64,000 nt of DNA, from contig SKCR01021137.1 of the NCBI GenBank assembly GCA_019454045.1, positions 92,347 to 156,346 of the forward strand, given 5' to 3'. This DNA comes from Zanthoxylum bungeanum. Its lineage: Eukaryota > Streptophyta > Magnoliopsida > Sapindales > Rutaceae. The number at the start of each line of letters is the position of its first letter. Position 1 is the first letter of the stretch. The notes under the pieces were generated by a model. It made no database searches and was not told where the DNA came from. It worked only from the letters and a program-made list of their open reading frames with translations. Positions 1 through 12,388 of this stretch are shown here, one piece after another. The translations under genes and the position numbers were made by a program.

Positions 1-2072
1 AATACTTATATTGAATAAGGTTCCGTCAAAGTCTGTTGGACAGACTCCATATGAAATATGGACAGGAAAGAAATCGGGTTTCACATTCCTGAAGGTTTAG
101 GGATGCTAGACGTATGTAAAGCGTTTGGATGGTACCAAACTAGAACCCAAATCGGATAAGTGCCTATTTGTAGGTTATCCTAGGGAAACCAAAATATATT
201 ACTTCTACAACCCACGAGAGAACAAGGTATTTATTGCTCTACATGCGGTTTTCCTCGAAAAGGAATTCCTAAATGCAGTGGTAAGTGGGAGGAAAGTAGA
301 ACTCGATGAAAATCAGAGTGATACCATTCTTGGCACCAATTCTATAACGGAACACGAACAGTTCATCAGGGATGAGAGTGTACCACAATCTTCTAATACA
401 CAAGAACTGCGTAGATCAGAGAGAGTCAGAAAACAACCTGAGAGGTATGGGTTTCTGATCTCACCTTACGTAGATATTAATCTTATTGAGGATAATGAGC
501 CGGCTACGTATGAGGAAGCGATACAAGGTATCGACTCCACTTTATGGCAAGATGCCATGAAGTCCGAAATGGATTCCATGTATACAAACCAAGTTTGGAC
601 ACTGGTTGATGCACCAGAAGGCGTAAAGCCTATTGGTTGTAAATGGGTCTTCAAAAAGAAGATAGACATGGATGGCAACATACAAACGTACAAAGCTAGG
701 CTTGTAGCGAAAGGGTATCGTCAACAACATGGTGTCGACTACGATGAAACTTTTTCACATGTTGCCATGATTAAATCCATTCGGATTATGCTTGCTATTG
801 CTGCATATTTCGATTACGAAATATGGCAGATGGACGTCAAAACCGCTTTCCTTAACAGAAACCTTTTGGAGGATGTTTATATGCAACAACCTGATGATTT
901 TGTCGTACCAAAACATGCAAACAATGTTTGCAAGTTAAATCGATCCATTTATTGATTGAAGCAAGCATCGCGTTCCTGGAACCAACATTTTGATGAGATC
1001 ATAAAAGAATATGATTTCATTCAAAATGAAGATGATTCTTATGTATATTAGAAGGTTATTGGGAGCGTACTGACATTCATTGTCCTTTATGTTGATGATG
1101 TATTGCTTATTGGCAATGACATTCCCATGCTACTATCGGTGAAAGCTTGGCTTTCATTAAAATTCTCCATGAAAGATTTGGGAGAAGCAGCTTTTATTCT
1201 GGGAATAAGGATCTACCGGGATAGATCTAGAAAATGCTTGGACTCTCCCAGAGTTCGTATATTGACAAAGTGTTGAAGATATTCAGATGGATCAGTCCAA
1301 AAGGGGACTGCTTCCTGTGTCACATGGTGTCTCTCTGTATAAGGACATGTGTCCTAAAACTAAAGATGAGAGAGAAGCAATGAGTCAGATCCCGTTTGCT
1401 TCTGCAGTCGGATCGATCATGTATGCCATGATATGTACGCGATCTGATGTCTCGTATGCTTTGAGCATGTGCAGTTGCTATCAGGCCGATCCATGTGATA
1501 GTCACTGGGTTGCGGTTAAGAATATCCTTAAGTATCTTAGACAAACTAAGAATGCTTTATTAGTCTATGGAGATGGAGAACTTGAGGTGATTGGGATCAC
1601 CGACGCAAGTTTACAAATCGATAAAGACGACTCTAAGTCGCAATTAGGGTACATATTTTGTTTGAACAACGGAGCAGTGAGCTGGAAATCTTCCAAGCAA
1701 GAGACTGTTGCCGATTCAACAACAGAAGCGAAATATATCGCTGCAGCTGAAGCAGCAAAAGATGTTGTTTGGATTCGTAAATTCCTAATTGGATTTGGAG
1801 TAGTTCTGTTAGCAGCTGAGCCCGTTCCTTTGTATTATGACAATAACGGGGCTATAGCGCAGGCTAAGGAACCACGGTCTCATCAATGATCCAAGCATGT
1901 ACTTTGACGTTTCATTCTGATTCATGAGATCATTCATCGTGGCGATGTGAAGATCGAAAAGATTGCTTCAGATGACAACATTGCAGATCCGCTAACGAAA
2001 GTTATTTCTCAGCAAAAGTTTGAGCGACATGTACATAGTTCAGGTGTTAAATACTTGAGTGATTGGCTATGA
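1..2072 (+). pseudogene. G pol remnant: integrase C-terminus, reverse transcriptase, RNase H
   Basis: This is the copia polyprotein from the end of integrase to the terminal SDWL-type residues and stop at 2070-2072. Integrase C-terminal residues are seen at 1-300. RT begins near 540 (SEMDSMY, then KARLVAKGYRQ), its YVDD active site lies near 1090-1105, and RNase H carries a TDAS-type first aspartate near 1600-1615 and a D-N-N-GAIAQAK stretch near 1845. It is not translatable. There is TAG at 98-100 where Trp is expected, TGA at 953-955 where Gly is expected, TAG at 1049-1051, a small deletion near 1232 that shifts frame, and TGA at 1887-1889 where Arg is expected. Two open pieces survive, 125-955 and 1287-1889. 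No function is expected. Confidence 0.9.
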
Positions 2073-2075
2073 GCC

Positions 2076-2086
2076 AAGTGGGAGAT
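2076..2086 (+). other. G polypurine tract
   Basis: A purine-rich AAGTGGGAGAT lies between the pol stop and the LTR start. It is the plus-strand priming site of LTR elements, and the same tract precedes the 3' LTR of E and, on the opposite strand, of B, C and D. Confidence 0.75.
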
Positions 2087-3231
2087 TATTGGACAATTAT
2101 GACCCATAGCATCACTATTTGTAAAAGACATTGTGGTTTTTGTACAAATTAACAATGTGACAAAGGAAATTGCTATTTTATCATTTTGTAATTAGATTAC
2201 TTGAATATATATAAACGATAAAAGTCCTTATGATTAGTTCCGGATTAATAAGATATGAGACAGTATCAATCCACGAACGGTTTAATCATTAAATATCCCT
2301 ATGACCGTATTTACTGTCAACATATCCAGGGATCTCATGGGTCGCTTCCCAAAGATTCACCGATGATATTTGACTCGAACAGAATTAATCTAGGATTAAT
2401 TATAAGTGAGAGAAAATTAATATGGGATTAATTACGACAGGAATTTATCTGGGATAAAATTCGAATAGAAGAGAGAATGTGATTAATTTGGAATTAATCG
2501 ATTAAATAATATATTAGATATATTAATTGAAATTAGATTTCAAAGCGGAATTAAAATTGGATTTTAATTCGGGCAAACAAATTAATTTGGAATTAATTCC
2601 TAAGCGACTTTCGTAATAATTTTTGCGAGGCATTATTATTTAATTAAATTGGATTTAATTATGTCGCAACGGTAAATTCGTTTAGTTCGGAATTAAATGA
2701 ACCCTGGCCCGAGTGAAGTTGCGTGTTGAGTTAGCCGACTTAAAATTGGAATTTAAAAGTGGTGGGACCCACTTCACTTACATCAACATATTAGACATGT
2801 GATGGAAGTGGTTAGGATTGAATCATGGGTTTGATTAGGTTGAGTAAAACTTGGCTTTACTTATAACACACTCAAACTAAAACCAACACTCAACCTTTGT
2901 ATAAATTAATTAAGTCAACTTTGGAAGTGTGAAAAGTTACTTTTCACAACATTCTCTCTTCTTCTCCCTTTGTGTTTGAGTTGAACCTCTCCATCTCCCA
3001 TGGAGTTTTTGTTGCAAAAAATTATAGTAAGCTAGCACTTCAAAGAGCAAATAAGGTGATAGGGAAACCAATTCCTTGAGGTTGGAACATAAAGAAAAGC
3101 TTGAAGCTATTCACAAACATACAAAATTTTGAAATACACATCCGATCAATGTAAGTTTTTCCGCAACTCTCTTGATCATTCACATACTAAATCATGTATT
3201 AGAGACCTTGGGCATGTCTAGGACACTAACA
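2087..3231 (+). repeat. G 3' LTR (internally deleted)
   Basis: The LTR starts at a mutated TGTTGG (here TATTGG) and ends CTAACA. Against the intact A LTR (56764-58586) it lacks roughly 680 bp: ATATCCCTATG joins directly to ACCGTATTTACTG near 2305. A TATATAAA box lies near 2207-2214, about 120 bp into the LTR. The palindrome comb described separately occupies 2384-2661. Confidence 0.9.
2384..2661 (+). repeat. Palindrome comb in the G LTR
   Basis: Nine consecutive A/T-rich palindromes lie here, each split by a 3-nt spacer. The first is ATTAATC-TAG-GATTAAT (2384-2400). GATTAATT-TGG-AATTAATC, a 10-bp-arm unit around TGG and a 9-bp-arm unit at 2641-2661 follow. One unit (near 2415) has a single arm mismatch. 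Every spacer is TGG or TAG on this strand. See Findings. Confidence 0.85.
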
Positions 3232-3236
3232 ACTTC

Positions 3237-5677
3237 ATGGCTTCTTGCCATAAAGCGGAGTTGATACCTTGTATCGCTTCCTCATACGTAGTCGGTTCAT
3301 CTTCCTTAATAAGATTAATGTCTACATGAGGTGAGATCAGAAACCCATACCTCTCTGGTTATTTTCTGACTCTCTCCGACCTACGCGGTTCTTGTGTATT
3401 AGAAGATTATGGAATAGTCACATTCATGATGGACTGTTGGTGTTCCGTGAGGGGGTCGGTGCCAGGAACAGTATCACTCCAATTTTCATCGAGTTCTACT
3501 TTCCTCCCACTTAGCACTGCATCTATGAATTCATTTTCGAGGAAAACTACATGAAGAGCAACAAATATCCTGTTCTCTTGTGGGTTGTAGAAGTAATATC
3601 CTTTTGTTTCCCTAGGATAAACTACAAATAGGCACTTATCTGATTTGGGTTCTAGTTTGGTACCATCCAAACGTTTAACATATGCCCAACATCCTCAAAT
3701 CTTCAGGAATGAGAAACTCGGTTTCTTTCCTGTCCATATTTCATATGGAGTCTGTCCAACAGACTTTGACGGAACCTTATTCAAAATAAGTATTGCACTG
3801 TTCAATGCATATCCCCATAAGGAAATTGATAGCGTAGTGCGACTCATTACAGACCTTACCATGTCCAACAAAGTTCGGTTTCTTCGTTCGGACACACCGT
3901 TCAATTGAGGTGTTCCGGGAGGAGTCCACTGCGAAAGAATACCATATTCTCTCAAGTAATCTTGAAACTCATTGCTTAAGTATTCTCCACCACGGTCCGA
4001 CCGTAATGTTTTAATACTTTTACCGGTCTATTTTTCTACTTCGTGTCGAAACTCTTTGAATTTCTCAAAAGTTTCCGACTTGTGTTTCATAAGATACATA
4101 TAACCATAACGCGATGCATCTTCCGTAAAGGTTACGAAGTATTCATATCCACCTCTAACCTGGCTAGACATGGGCCTGCATACGTCACTATGAACGAGGG
4201 CTAACAGCTCGGTGGCACGTACACATTTACCACTAAAAGGTGTTTTAGGCATTTTGCCTAATAAACAAGATTCGCAGATATCATATGAATTAGGATCAAA
4301 TCCGTCCAAGTATCCATTCTTCGAAAGAGTGGATATACAAGTCTTGTTGATGTGTCCCAGACGACAATGCCATAGATAAGTCTCATCTGTTTTACTCAAT
4401 TTGAGCCTTTTGTTTGTCATGTTATATGTTTGAGATTCGTTTATATTCAAAATATAAAGACCATTATTAACATCTGCTGTACATATCAACATATCATCTT
4501 TATATACAAAACACCCAATGTTCTGGAATATAAAGGTAGACCTGCATCAGGTTAAACAAGATACAGAGATGATGTTTCTAGTCAAACTAGGTACAAAATA
4601 ACAGTCACCTAATGTAATTACATGCCCTGAGGGCAGGTTCAAAACATAGTTCCCTACGGCCAAAACAGTGACTCTCATCCTATTTCCGACTCGCAGGTCG
4701 ATCTCTCCTGAAACCAGTCTCCTTCTAATCTTCAGATTTTGTACATCATTACATATATGAGTACCGCATCCAAAATCAAAAATCCAATTTTTAAGACCAG
4801 TAGTGGACATGTTTATTTCAATAACAAACATACCTGAAGCCGGAGCCTTGCCCGCCTTCGCTCCTATCAAATCTGCCTTGTACACAAGGCAGTCACGCTT
4901 CAAGTGACCCTGTTTGCCACATTGTAGGCAGACGTCTTGGGATTTGTCATTAGTCTTCCCAGAAGACTTTGACGATTTAGCCTTGCCCTTCTTCTTTTTC
5001 TTCTTCACACCCCCAGAAGCCTTCGGCCAAGCCTTGGCTTTCTAGGATGTCGAAGTAAGATGCGCCTCGCATTTCTTACCCTTCAAAAGCTCCGGCTCTA
5101 CCTCTTTCAGCATCGCCATTAACTCTTCAAGATTCTTTTCTTGGTTCATCATATTGTAGTTCATGACGAACCCGCCCCAGCAGTCGGGCAGAGACTGTAA
5201 GATCAAATCTATGGAAGTCTCGGCCTCGAAGGTAATGCCCAGCTGACCTAGCTGTTCAATGTCAGCAATCATCTACAACACGTAGTGTTCGACAGATGTA
5301 CCCTCTGACATATGCGAGCGAAAGAGCTTCGTTTGCAAATCGTACTTCTGAGATCTAAGGTTAGATCTGTAAAGATCCTTCAATTTCAACATCATATTGT
5401 AAGAATCCAATCATTTGTTTTGACGACGAAATTGAGGAGTCATTGCAGCAAGCATGACGGATTGTGCAGTAGAGTTATCATCACGATGAGTCTTCCAAAG
5501 CTCATGCTCTACTGACTGCTCAGGTCCGGTCTCAGGCCCGAGAGGTCTCTTTAAGACATAGAGTAACTTCTCGGCTCCCAGGACTATCCTGAGATTCATT
5601 TCCCAATCTGGAAAATTGGAGCCGTTAAAGACATTCTCACCCATGATTATGTCCCTAATGCTAAACTTTCCAGCCAT
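3237..5677 (-). pseudogene. A gag-pol remnant
   Basis: Reading on the minus strand, gag starts at the ATG complement 5675-5677 (MAGKFSIRDIIM). It runs through a UBN2/DUF4219-type capsid region with breaks near 5410 and 5275-5310. A CCHC zinc knuckle CLQCGKQGHLKRDC lies near 4885-4925. Protease follows near 4780, where the expected DSG active site reads DFG (IFDFGCGTHIC). Next come the integrase zinc domain with H..H..C..C (HCRLGH ... CESC, 4270-4370), the integrase core and the C-terminal piece with the WTGKKPSFSFLK motif. Open pieces are 5411-5704, 5042-5272, 4547-5008, 4028-4492, 3695-3955 and 3407-3670. The altered protease motif and several frame breaks make it dead. Confidence 0.9.
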
Positions 5678-5830
5678 CTTGATTGCTATAGTCCAACTAT
5701 CCAATCAACGATTTCGGGTACACTCTAAAGGCAATGGTTACTATAGTCCAACTATATAACCAACTACAAGTGGAGTAGTGTCTTGTACAATCTAACTGTT
5801 CAAAGAAAGCAATAAAAGATATTAGTCCAA

Positions 5831-5832
<2 letters not shown>

Positions 5833-5886
<54 letters not shown>

Positions 5887-5896
5887 TATATATATA
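5833..5896. repeat. (TA)n microsatellite
   Basis: About 64 bp of almost pure TA dinucleotide with one G interruption, in the A leader. It is absent at the matching place in the B, C, D and E leaders, so it expanded in this copy only. Confidence 0.95.
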
Positions 5897-6168
5897 ACGT
5901 GATATAATAATAAAAGAGCGCGTATTAGCAAGTATTAAACGAAATTGCAAATTTAATACTAGCCTCCCACTATTTTTCGGCGAGCCTCTAACCCTCTATT
6001 GAGTACTTGGGAAACCTAGTTTCCTAGTGGGCTAGGATCCCGTTAAATAACACACAACCTTGACATTGGCCAACAAGCGGTATGAAACTTAACTAGGTAG
6101 ATCTCTAAGATCAATTGGATCCTATCCAATTCCTAGATCCGGTAGGTGGACCATCAAGTCCAAAACAT

Positions 6169-6444
6169 ATATCCAATATATATATATATATATTTTTTCC
6201 TATGAATCAACTAAGCCTTGGCTTTGGTTCAACAAGCTTTATGATTCCAGTTAAGCGCGACCCATTGATAGTGGGAAAGCTTCCTAATCCACGTCGATGT
6301 CTAGAAGTGACGTTGACTTTGGCCAACAAGTCACAACTGCCCAAGACATGCGATGTATAACAAAGCTTTCATGGTTTAAACACATCCGCGATGGACAATG
6401 ATCTTGACTTTGGCCAACAAATCAAACTCAATCTTGGATCTTGA
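6169..6444 (+). other. Antisense leader ORF, copy in A (damaged)
   Basis: This reading frame is opposite to gag-pol. It shows NQLSLGFG, MIPVKRDPL, LTLANK and, after a frame break, DLDFGQQ, ending in GS and a TGA at 6442-6444. The open part runs to the stop at 6358-6360; a start further upstream at 6115 is possible. The same peptide pattern and the same stop position recur in B, C, D and E. Whether it is translated is unknown; the internal repeats of the leader (CTTGACTTTGGCCAACAA) account for part of the sequence. Confidence 0.35.
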
Positions 6445-6888
6445 GAGAGAACCACTCAATGGAAGGAAAAATGCTTAATATAAAAGTGAGGGTGTTTTTC
6501 GTAAATTGGCAACCAATTTATTATCTTTGATTAGGTCTCATCATTCACCCTTAAACATGCATTCTAAAAGTATAATAAGGCGCGATTAAGTAATAATGAT
6601 ATGCGGATGGATATATACAATTTGTTCCTAGAACAAATATCTCCATTTCTTCTCTCCAGCTAGCATTTTACATTCTTCTACCCAATTACATAATACAATA
6701 AGAAACCTCATTTACATTGAGGGGAATTGGTGAGAAGATAAATACAAAGAGAATAAGAGGTGATAGGCTGGACAAGCATGTCCAATTTAAATAAATACCG
6801 TATTTACAATAATTTCCAAAATTGCCCCCACCCATCTAATATCCATCTGATATACATTATTCATACAAATACATCTAAGTATTCACAC

Positions 6889-6893
6889 AAAGC
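6889..6893. repeat. Target-site duplication of element D (AAAGC)
   Basis: AAAGC immediately before the D 3' LTR is repeated exactly at 49855-49859, immediately after the D 5' LTR. Joining the A leader across the two copies restores the continuous sequence seen in an uninterrupted relative near 46780. Confidence 0.9.
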
Positions 6894-8036
6894 TGTTGGG
6901 TATTCTAAGTTATCCCAAGTTTAATTAAGCAATATAAAAGTGCGAATACAACAAAGTTAAGTTGCGGAAATACTCACTTTGATCGGATTTACGATGCGAA
7001 GAACACAAAAATTTTGCTCCATGGATGAAGCTCTAGGCCATACCCAAACTTCGTGCTCCTTGTTTTGGTCAACCCCTCTTTGTGTGCTCCAAGCTCCAAG
7101 CTTTTGGATGGATTCCATGCTCAAGAGTTGGTTTCTCTATCACTTTTGTGAGACTCCTTATGTGTGCTAGCACTTGGAAATTTAAAGGAATATATAATCT
7201 ATATCAGGCGTAGTATACGTAGTATTGCGTATTGCGATCCAGTATCAGATGTCACGTGCAAGGCCAGAGGCTGGAATTGTGTCTGGCTCGTACGAAGTAC
7301 ATATCAGATCTCTGGTAACTAGTCTCTATAATCGGATAATCATGACCTAGTCATATTATCCTGATGATTGCAGTACTAAAGAGTACTAGTTTCGTATCAT
7401 GCGTGATCATCATCTCCATTATGACTGGAGTGATACTTCCATCTTGACATCACACCCAATACACTACGATTCTCAATATACCCAGAAGAGGCGTACACAT
7501 AACCTGTTAAAGCCCTGGATGACTAAAACCAAAGTCTATTGATTGTCGCAAGTATTAGTGGTGCAAGTCTCAGGTTAAGACCAAATACACCTACCCTGAT
7601 TCGGACTTCCATAGACACATAGTCATACTACCAATGGAATTCCGAGGGGTCTATCCAGAGCGAAGCTGTTTCCGTACCATCGGTAAACACAACCTCCTAT
7701 TACACTTGCATGAGTATTCAATACCCAAATATATGAGAACTATGTCGTTATGCTCCCATAACACGCACAAGTGCAATACTAGTCTATTCCGCATTATCGA
7801 TGTCCAATCTCGATAATACTCCGACTAGGGATGTTTTAATGATTAAACCTTCATGGATTGATACTGTCTCATATCTTATCAATTCGGAACTAATCATATG
7901 GACTTTTATCATTTATATATCCCGGTAATCTATTTACAAATGATAAAAGAGCAATTTCTTTTGTCACATAGTTAATTTATACAACAACACAATGTTCTGC
8001 ACAAATAGTGATGCTATGGGTCATAATTGTCCAACA
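6894..8036 (-). repeat. D 3' LTR (about 860 bp internal deletion)
   Basis: It starts TGTTGGGTATTC and ends GTCCAACA on the + strand, matching the full 2-kb D LTR at 47855-49854. Near 7180 the sequence jumps from GGAAATTT to AAAGGAATAT, skipping the segment that corresponds to about 48145-49001. That segment contained the palindrome comb, so this LTR lacks it. In the LTR-internal sense ORF a Trp codon has become TAG near 7540. Confidence 0.9.
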
Positions 8037-9241
8037 ATCTCCCATTTGGCCTATAGCCAATCACTCAAGTGTCCTACACCTGAACTATGTACGGTTCGCT
8101 CAAACTTCTGCTGAGAAACTACTTTCGTCAGCGGATGTGCAAAGTTATCATCTGATGCGATTTATTCGATCATCACATCGCCATGATGTATGATCCGAAC
8201 AAATCAGATGAACAGTTGAATTATATACTTGGATCGTTGATGAGACCATTAATTCTTTAGTCTGTGCTGTAGCCTAGCTCAGCTGCTAACAGAACTACTC
8301 CTAATCTAATTAGGATTATTAAGATCCAAAGTGCTTCTATTGCTGCCTCAGCTGCAGCAATATTATGCTTTTGTTGTTTATTCGGTAATAGTATCTTGTT
8401 TGGAAGATTTCCAGCTCACTGTTCCGTTATTCAAACTATATAGTATCCTTATTGCGACTTACAGTCGTCTTTATCGGTTTGGAAACTTGCAACAGTGAAC
8501 CCAGTCACTTCAAGTTCTCATTCTCTATAACTTAAGAAAGCATCCTTAGATCATCTAAGATACTTAAGGATGTTCTTATCATCAATTCAGTGACTATCAC
8601 TTGGATTGGCCTGATTGTGACTCCATATGCTCAAAGCATATGAGACACCAGGTCGCGTACATTTATTTCAATGTACGAGTTCTCAGAGAGTGCCAACAAC
8701 TTTTAGATCTATCCCAGTAGATCCTTATTCCTAGAATAAAGGTTGTTTCTCCCAAGAATTCTACGAAGAATTTTTATGAAAGCCAGATTTCACTGATTGT
8801 ATTATGGGAATATCATTTCCAAGAAATGATAGGTCATCATTATATAGGACAGTCACTTTCAGTGCACTCCCACTAACCTTCTTATATACACAAGAATCAT
8901 TTTCGTTTTGAATTAAATCATATGCCATTATGATTACATCAAAACGATAATTCCAAGAACGCAATGCTTGCTTCAATCCATCAATGGATCGAATTAACTT
9001 GTAAACCTTGTTTGTGTTTTTAGGTACGACAAAACCGTCATGATGTTGTAAACATCCTCCAAAAGGTTTCCGTTTAAGGAAAGCGATTTTGACGTTCAGC
9101 TGCCATATTTCATAAATGAAACATGCAGCATTAGCAAGCATTATCCAAATGGATTTAACCATGGCAACGAGTAAAATGTTACGTCGTAATCGACACAATG
9201 TTGATAACGATACCTTTTCTCTACAAGCCTAGCTTAGTACG

Positions 9242-9583
9242 TTGGTATGTTGCCATCCATGTTTGTCTTCCTTGAAGACTTATTTAGTACCAATAGGCAC
9301 AATGCATTTTGGTACAACAACCAGTGTCCAAACTTGGTTGGTATACATGGAATCCATTTCGGACTTCATTGCACTTTGCCATAATAGGGAGTCGATACCT
9401 TGTATCACTTCCTCATACGTAGCCAGTTCGTATTCCTCAATAAGATTGACATCTTTACGAGGTGAGATCAGAAACCCATACCTCCCAGGTTGTTTTCTGA
9501 CTCTCTCCGACTTACGCGGTTCTTGTGTATTCGAAGATTATGGTACAATTTCATCATTGATGAACTGTTTGTGTTCCATTTAA
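9242..9583 (+). other. Open stretch antisense to D RT, judged non-coding
   Basis: A 113-codon frame lies opposite D pol. The same reverse frame is open in the matching parts of B (17448-17675) and H-flanking C (28335-28550), because the RT coding strand there is stop-poor in reverse. It has no recognisable domain and I regard it as a shadow. Confidence 0.15.
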
Positions 9584-10958
9584 GGAATTGGTGCCTGGAA
9601 TAATATTACTCTGATTTTCATCGAGTTTTACTCTCCTCTCACTTACCACTGCATATAGGTATTCCTCTTAGGAAACCCGCATGGCGAGCAACAATTACAT
9701 TGTTCTCGTGTGAGTTCTATAAGTACTATACTTTGGTATCCCTAGGATAACCTACAATTAGACACTTATCCGATTTGGGTTCTAGTTTGGTATCATCCAA
9801 ACATATGCTCAGCATTCCCAAATCTTCAGGAATGAGAAAACCCAGTTTCTTTCCTGTTCATATCTAATAGGAAATCTGTCAAACAGATTTTATGGAACTT
9901 TATTCAAAATAAGTGTTGCACTGTTAAATGCGTATCCTTAGAAGGAAAATGGTAGCTCAGAGCGACTTATGATTAACCTCATGATGTCTAACAAAATTCA
10001 GTTTCTCCGTTTGGACACACCGCTCAATTGAGGTGCTCCTGGAGGAGTCCACTTTGAAAGAATACTATACTCTTTCCGGTATTCGAGAAACTTATTGCTT
10101 AAGTATTTTCCACCACAGTCCAATCGTGATGTATTAATACTCTAGCCGATCTGTCTGTCTACTTCGTGTCGAAACTCTTTGATTTTATCAAAAGTTTTTG
10201 ATTTATGTTTCAAAAGAAACACATAACCACAACGCGATGCCACATCCGTAATGGTTACGAAGCGTTCATATCCACCTCTAGCCTAGTTAGATATGTTCCA
10301 CTTACGTCACTATGAACGAGGGCTAACAGATCGATGGCACTTATACTCTTACCAAGTAAAAAGTGTTTTAGGCACTTTGCCTAATTAACTAAATTCGTAG
10401 ACATCTTTTGAATACGATCAAATCTGTCCTAGTATCCACTCTTCAAAAATGTGGATATACGAGTCTTGTTTAATGTGTCCCAGACAACAATGCCACAAAT
10501 AAGTCTCATCTGATCAACTCAGTTTGAGCTATTTGTTTGTCATGTCATATGTATGAGATTTATTTATATTCAAAATATAAATACTGTTATTCACATCTAA
10601 TGTATGTTTATCTCAATATCATCTTTATAAAATAAAACACTTTAGTGTTCTAGAATATAAAGGTATACCCGCAACGAGTTATACTCTGATATAGAGATAA
10701 TGTTTCTAGTCAAACTAGGTACATTTTAACAGTTTCCTAATTTAAGTACACACCCGAAGGGTAGTTCATAAACTTAGGTTTCTACGGTTAAAACAACGAT
10801 TCTCGTCCCGTTTCTGATTCGCACATCAATCTCAACTGAGACCAGTCTCCTGCTTATCAGCAGATTCTGCACATCAATACATATTTATATACCACATCTA
10901 GTATCAAAATCCAATTTTGAAACTAATAGCGAACATGTTTATGACAAACATACTTGAA

Positions 10959-10963
10959 GTCGG
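10959..10963. repeat. Target-site duplication of element C (GTCGG)
   Basis: GTCGG here is repeated at 35029-35033 directly after the C 5' LTR. Joining the flanks gives an uninterrupted gag zinc-knuckle/protease linker like that at 4840-4860 in A. Confidence 0.9.
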
Positions 10964-11689
10964 TGTTGGAGTTTCTATGGCCCCAATGATCGATTATAAA
11001 GCATAAAAACATGTGCAAATACATCGAGGGAGTTACGGAATACTCACATCGATCGGTTGAGCGACGCTCGAGGCAACAAAAATTGATTTCTGCTCACTGG
11101 ACTGCTCACGGCAGTGGCTGTTTTTGGCCTCCATGGATTCGGCTTTGGGTGATCTCCATCAAGCTCTAAGCTTCGTCAAACGATTTGAAGCTCATGGGTG
11201 GACTTCCCTATCACCTTCGCATGACTTCATAGTGTGCTAGCACTCCCGATTTTGCCACAAAATCGCGACTTTTTGCTTCCCATTTTCTTCTTGGCTCTCG
11301 GTAGTGGGCTGCCAAAACCAGTGAAGAACATCCCCTCCATGGGCGTGAGAGAGAGGGAGAGGAGAGAAGAGAGAGTTGTGAGTTGGTTGTCAAAAAGTGT
11401 ATCAAATACACTTAAATGAATTTCAAATTCATTTACCACACATTTGGCTTTCTAAAAGTCAAACCATTAAAGCCATCAATGCCAACCACACACATCACTT
11501 CCCATCAATCAGTGAATAGTGACTGGCGTCAATCACTCAAAGTGAAAGACATCTATCACTTGATTGACGAAATGATGTGACGCTAGATGCGACTAGCGAT
11601 TTGACGCTTGATTTGACTTTCGTGCCGCACTCGAATTCAAAATGTGAATGCACTCGCAAATAATCCCGGTCTTGGGTTCGCTAATTCCA

Positions 11690-11977
11690 AATTAACGAAT
11701 TTTCCGTTGGGACGTAATTAAAGGATTATGCCTAGCGAAATCACTATTCACGTCGCTAACGAATTAATTCTAAATTAACTCGTACGCCAGAATTAAAATC
11801 TAATTTTAATTCCTCGTCGAAATCCAATTTCGTTCAATATATCGAATATATTAATTTATCGATTAATTCCAAATTAATCGTTCTCTTTCTTTATATGATA
11901 TTTTATCCCAGATAAAATATTGCCGTAATTAATCCCAGATTAATTTTCTCTCTCATTTAATTAATCCCAGATTAATA
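11690..11977 (-). repeat. Palindrome comb in the C 3' LTR
   Basis: This is a series of A/T palindromes with 3-nt spacers, as in G. Examples on the + strand are AATTAAAAT-CTA-ATTTTAATT, AATATAT-CGA-ATATATT, CGATTAATT-CCA-AATTAATCG and ATTTTATC-CCA-GATAAAAT. The spacers read TAG, TCG or TGG on the element's sense strand. The matching C 5' LTR comb is at about 33680-33972. Confidence 0.85.
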
Positions 11978-12388
11978 AAAAAGCAAGTCATACGTCATCG
12001 GTGAATCTTCGGGAAGCGACCCATGAGATCCTCGGATATATTGGCAGTAAATCGGGTCGTCAGACTATCCGAACACGTAAGTACCTAGTACTACGTTTAT
12101 ACTGATTTACAAGACAAGGTTGGCTTCTAGCAAAGCACCATGCCTACCCAATTCTCCAGAAATATCCTTACAGGAATAAGGATCTATATCAGGCGTATTA
12201 TACGTAGTATTGTGTATTTCGATCCAGTATCGGATGATTACATGCAAGGCCTGGGGCTGGTACAGTGTCTGCCCCGTACGAAGCATATATCGGATTACAA
12301 GCAAATAGTCTCTTTATTATCGGATAATCATGACCAAGTCATATTATCCCGACGGTTGCAACCTTTTTAGAGAACCAGTTCTGTATCC

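Larger units (their letters stand above)
1..3231 (+). mobile_element. Element G: left-truncated Angela/TAR-like Ty1/copia retrotransposon
   Basis: The window opens inside the integrase C-terminal region of a + strand copia element and runs through reverse transcriptase, RNase H and a 3' LTR that ends at 3231. The next base starts antisense pol of element A, so G was inserted into A; the right target-site copy should be ACTTC (3232-3236), and the left copy lies outside the window. Its LTR ends belong to the same subfamily as the A LTR. The assignment to the Angela/TAR lineage is inferred from remembered similarity of the integrase and RT protein to BARE-1-type elements and from the long LTRs. 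Confidence 0.9.
3232..6893 (-). mobile_element. Element A, left segment (Angela/TAR-like copia)
   Basis: This is the antisense copy of the same family as G. On the + strand it reads from the middle of RT (cut by G at 3232) back through integrase, protease and gag to the 5' leader, which is cut at 6893 by element D (TSD AAAGC, 6889-6893). The leader resumes at 49860 and continues to a primer-binding site and 5' LTR at the right. The C-terminal half of pol and the 3' LTR must lie left of the window, beyond G. Confidence 0.9.
5678..6893 (-). other. A 5' leader, gag-proximal part
   Basis: This is non-coding leader in the sense direction. Next to gag it holds several copies of ATAGT-CCA-ACTAT-type palindromes (5688-5835), then a TA microsatellite, then a block conserved in every copy (near 5960-6060). 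Four spaced copies of CTTGACTTTGGCCAACAA-like sequence follow (6058, 6203, 6312 and 6402), then an AT-rich stretch. The antisense reading frame is listed separately. Confidence 0.75.
8037..10963 (-). pseudogene. D pol remnant with the gag nucleocapsid/protease end
   Basis: The polypurine-tract complement ATCTCCCATTTGG (8037) is followed on the minus strand by decayed RNase H, RT, integrase and protease, up to the insertion point of C at 10963. The longest open piece (8761-9198) is RT, with EIWQLNVKIAFLKR and an active site altered from YVDD to YNDD. Recognisable but shredded integrase motifs lie at 9780-10560. Indels and stops occur throughout; nothing is translatable over more than about 145 codons. 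The gag part of the same gene resumes at 35034. Confidence 0.85.

Noticed and set aside
1..5677. G and A head-to-head as a giant foldback element
   Set aside because: They are two diverged copies in opposite orientation; the LTR end of G at 3231 and the mid-RT break of A show an insertion, not a foldback structure.
5833..5896. TA tract as a promoter TATA region
   Set aside because: Present only in copy A and not in the matching place of other copies, so a microsatellite expansion explains it.
11211..11439. Small frames near LTR ends of C (also 33210-33437) with possible signal-like N-termini
   Set aside because: They occupy U5 of the LTR, overlap each other in several frames and are explained by nucleotide conservation between the two LTRs of one element.
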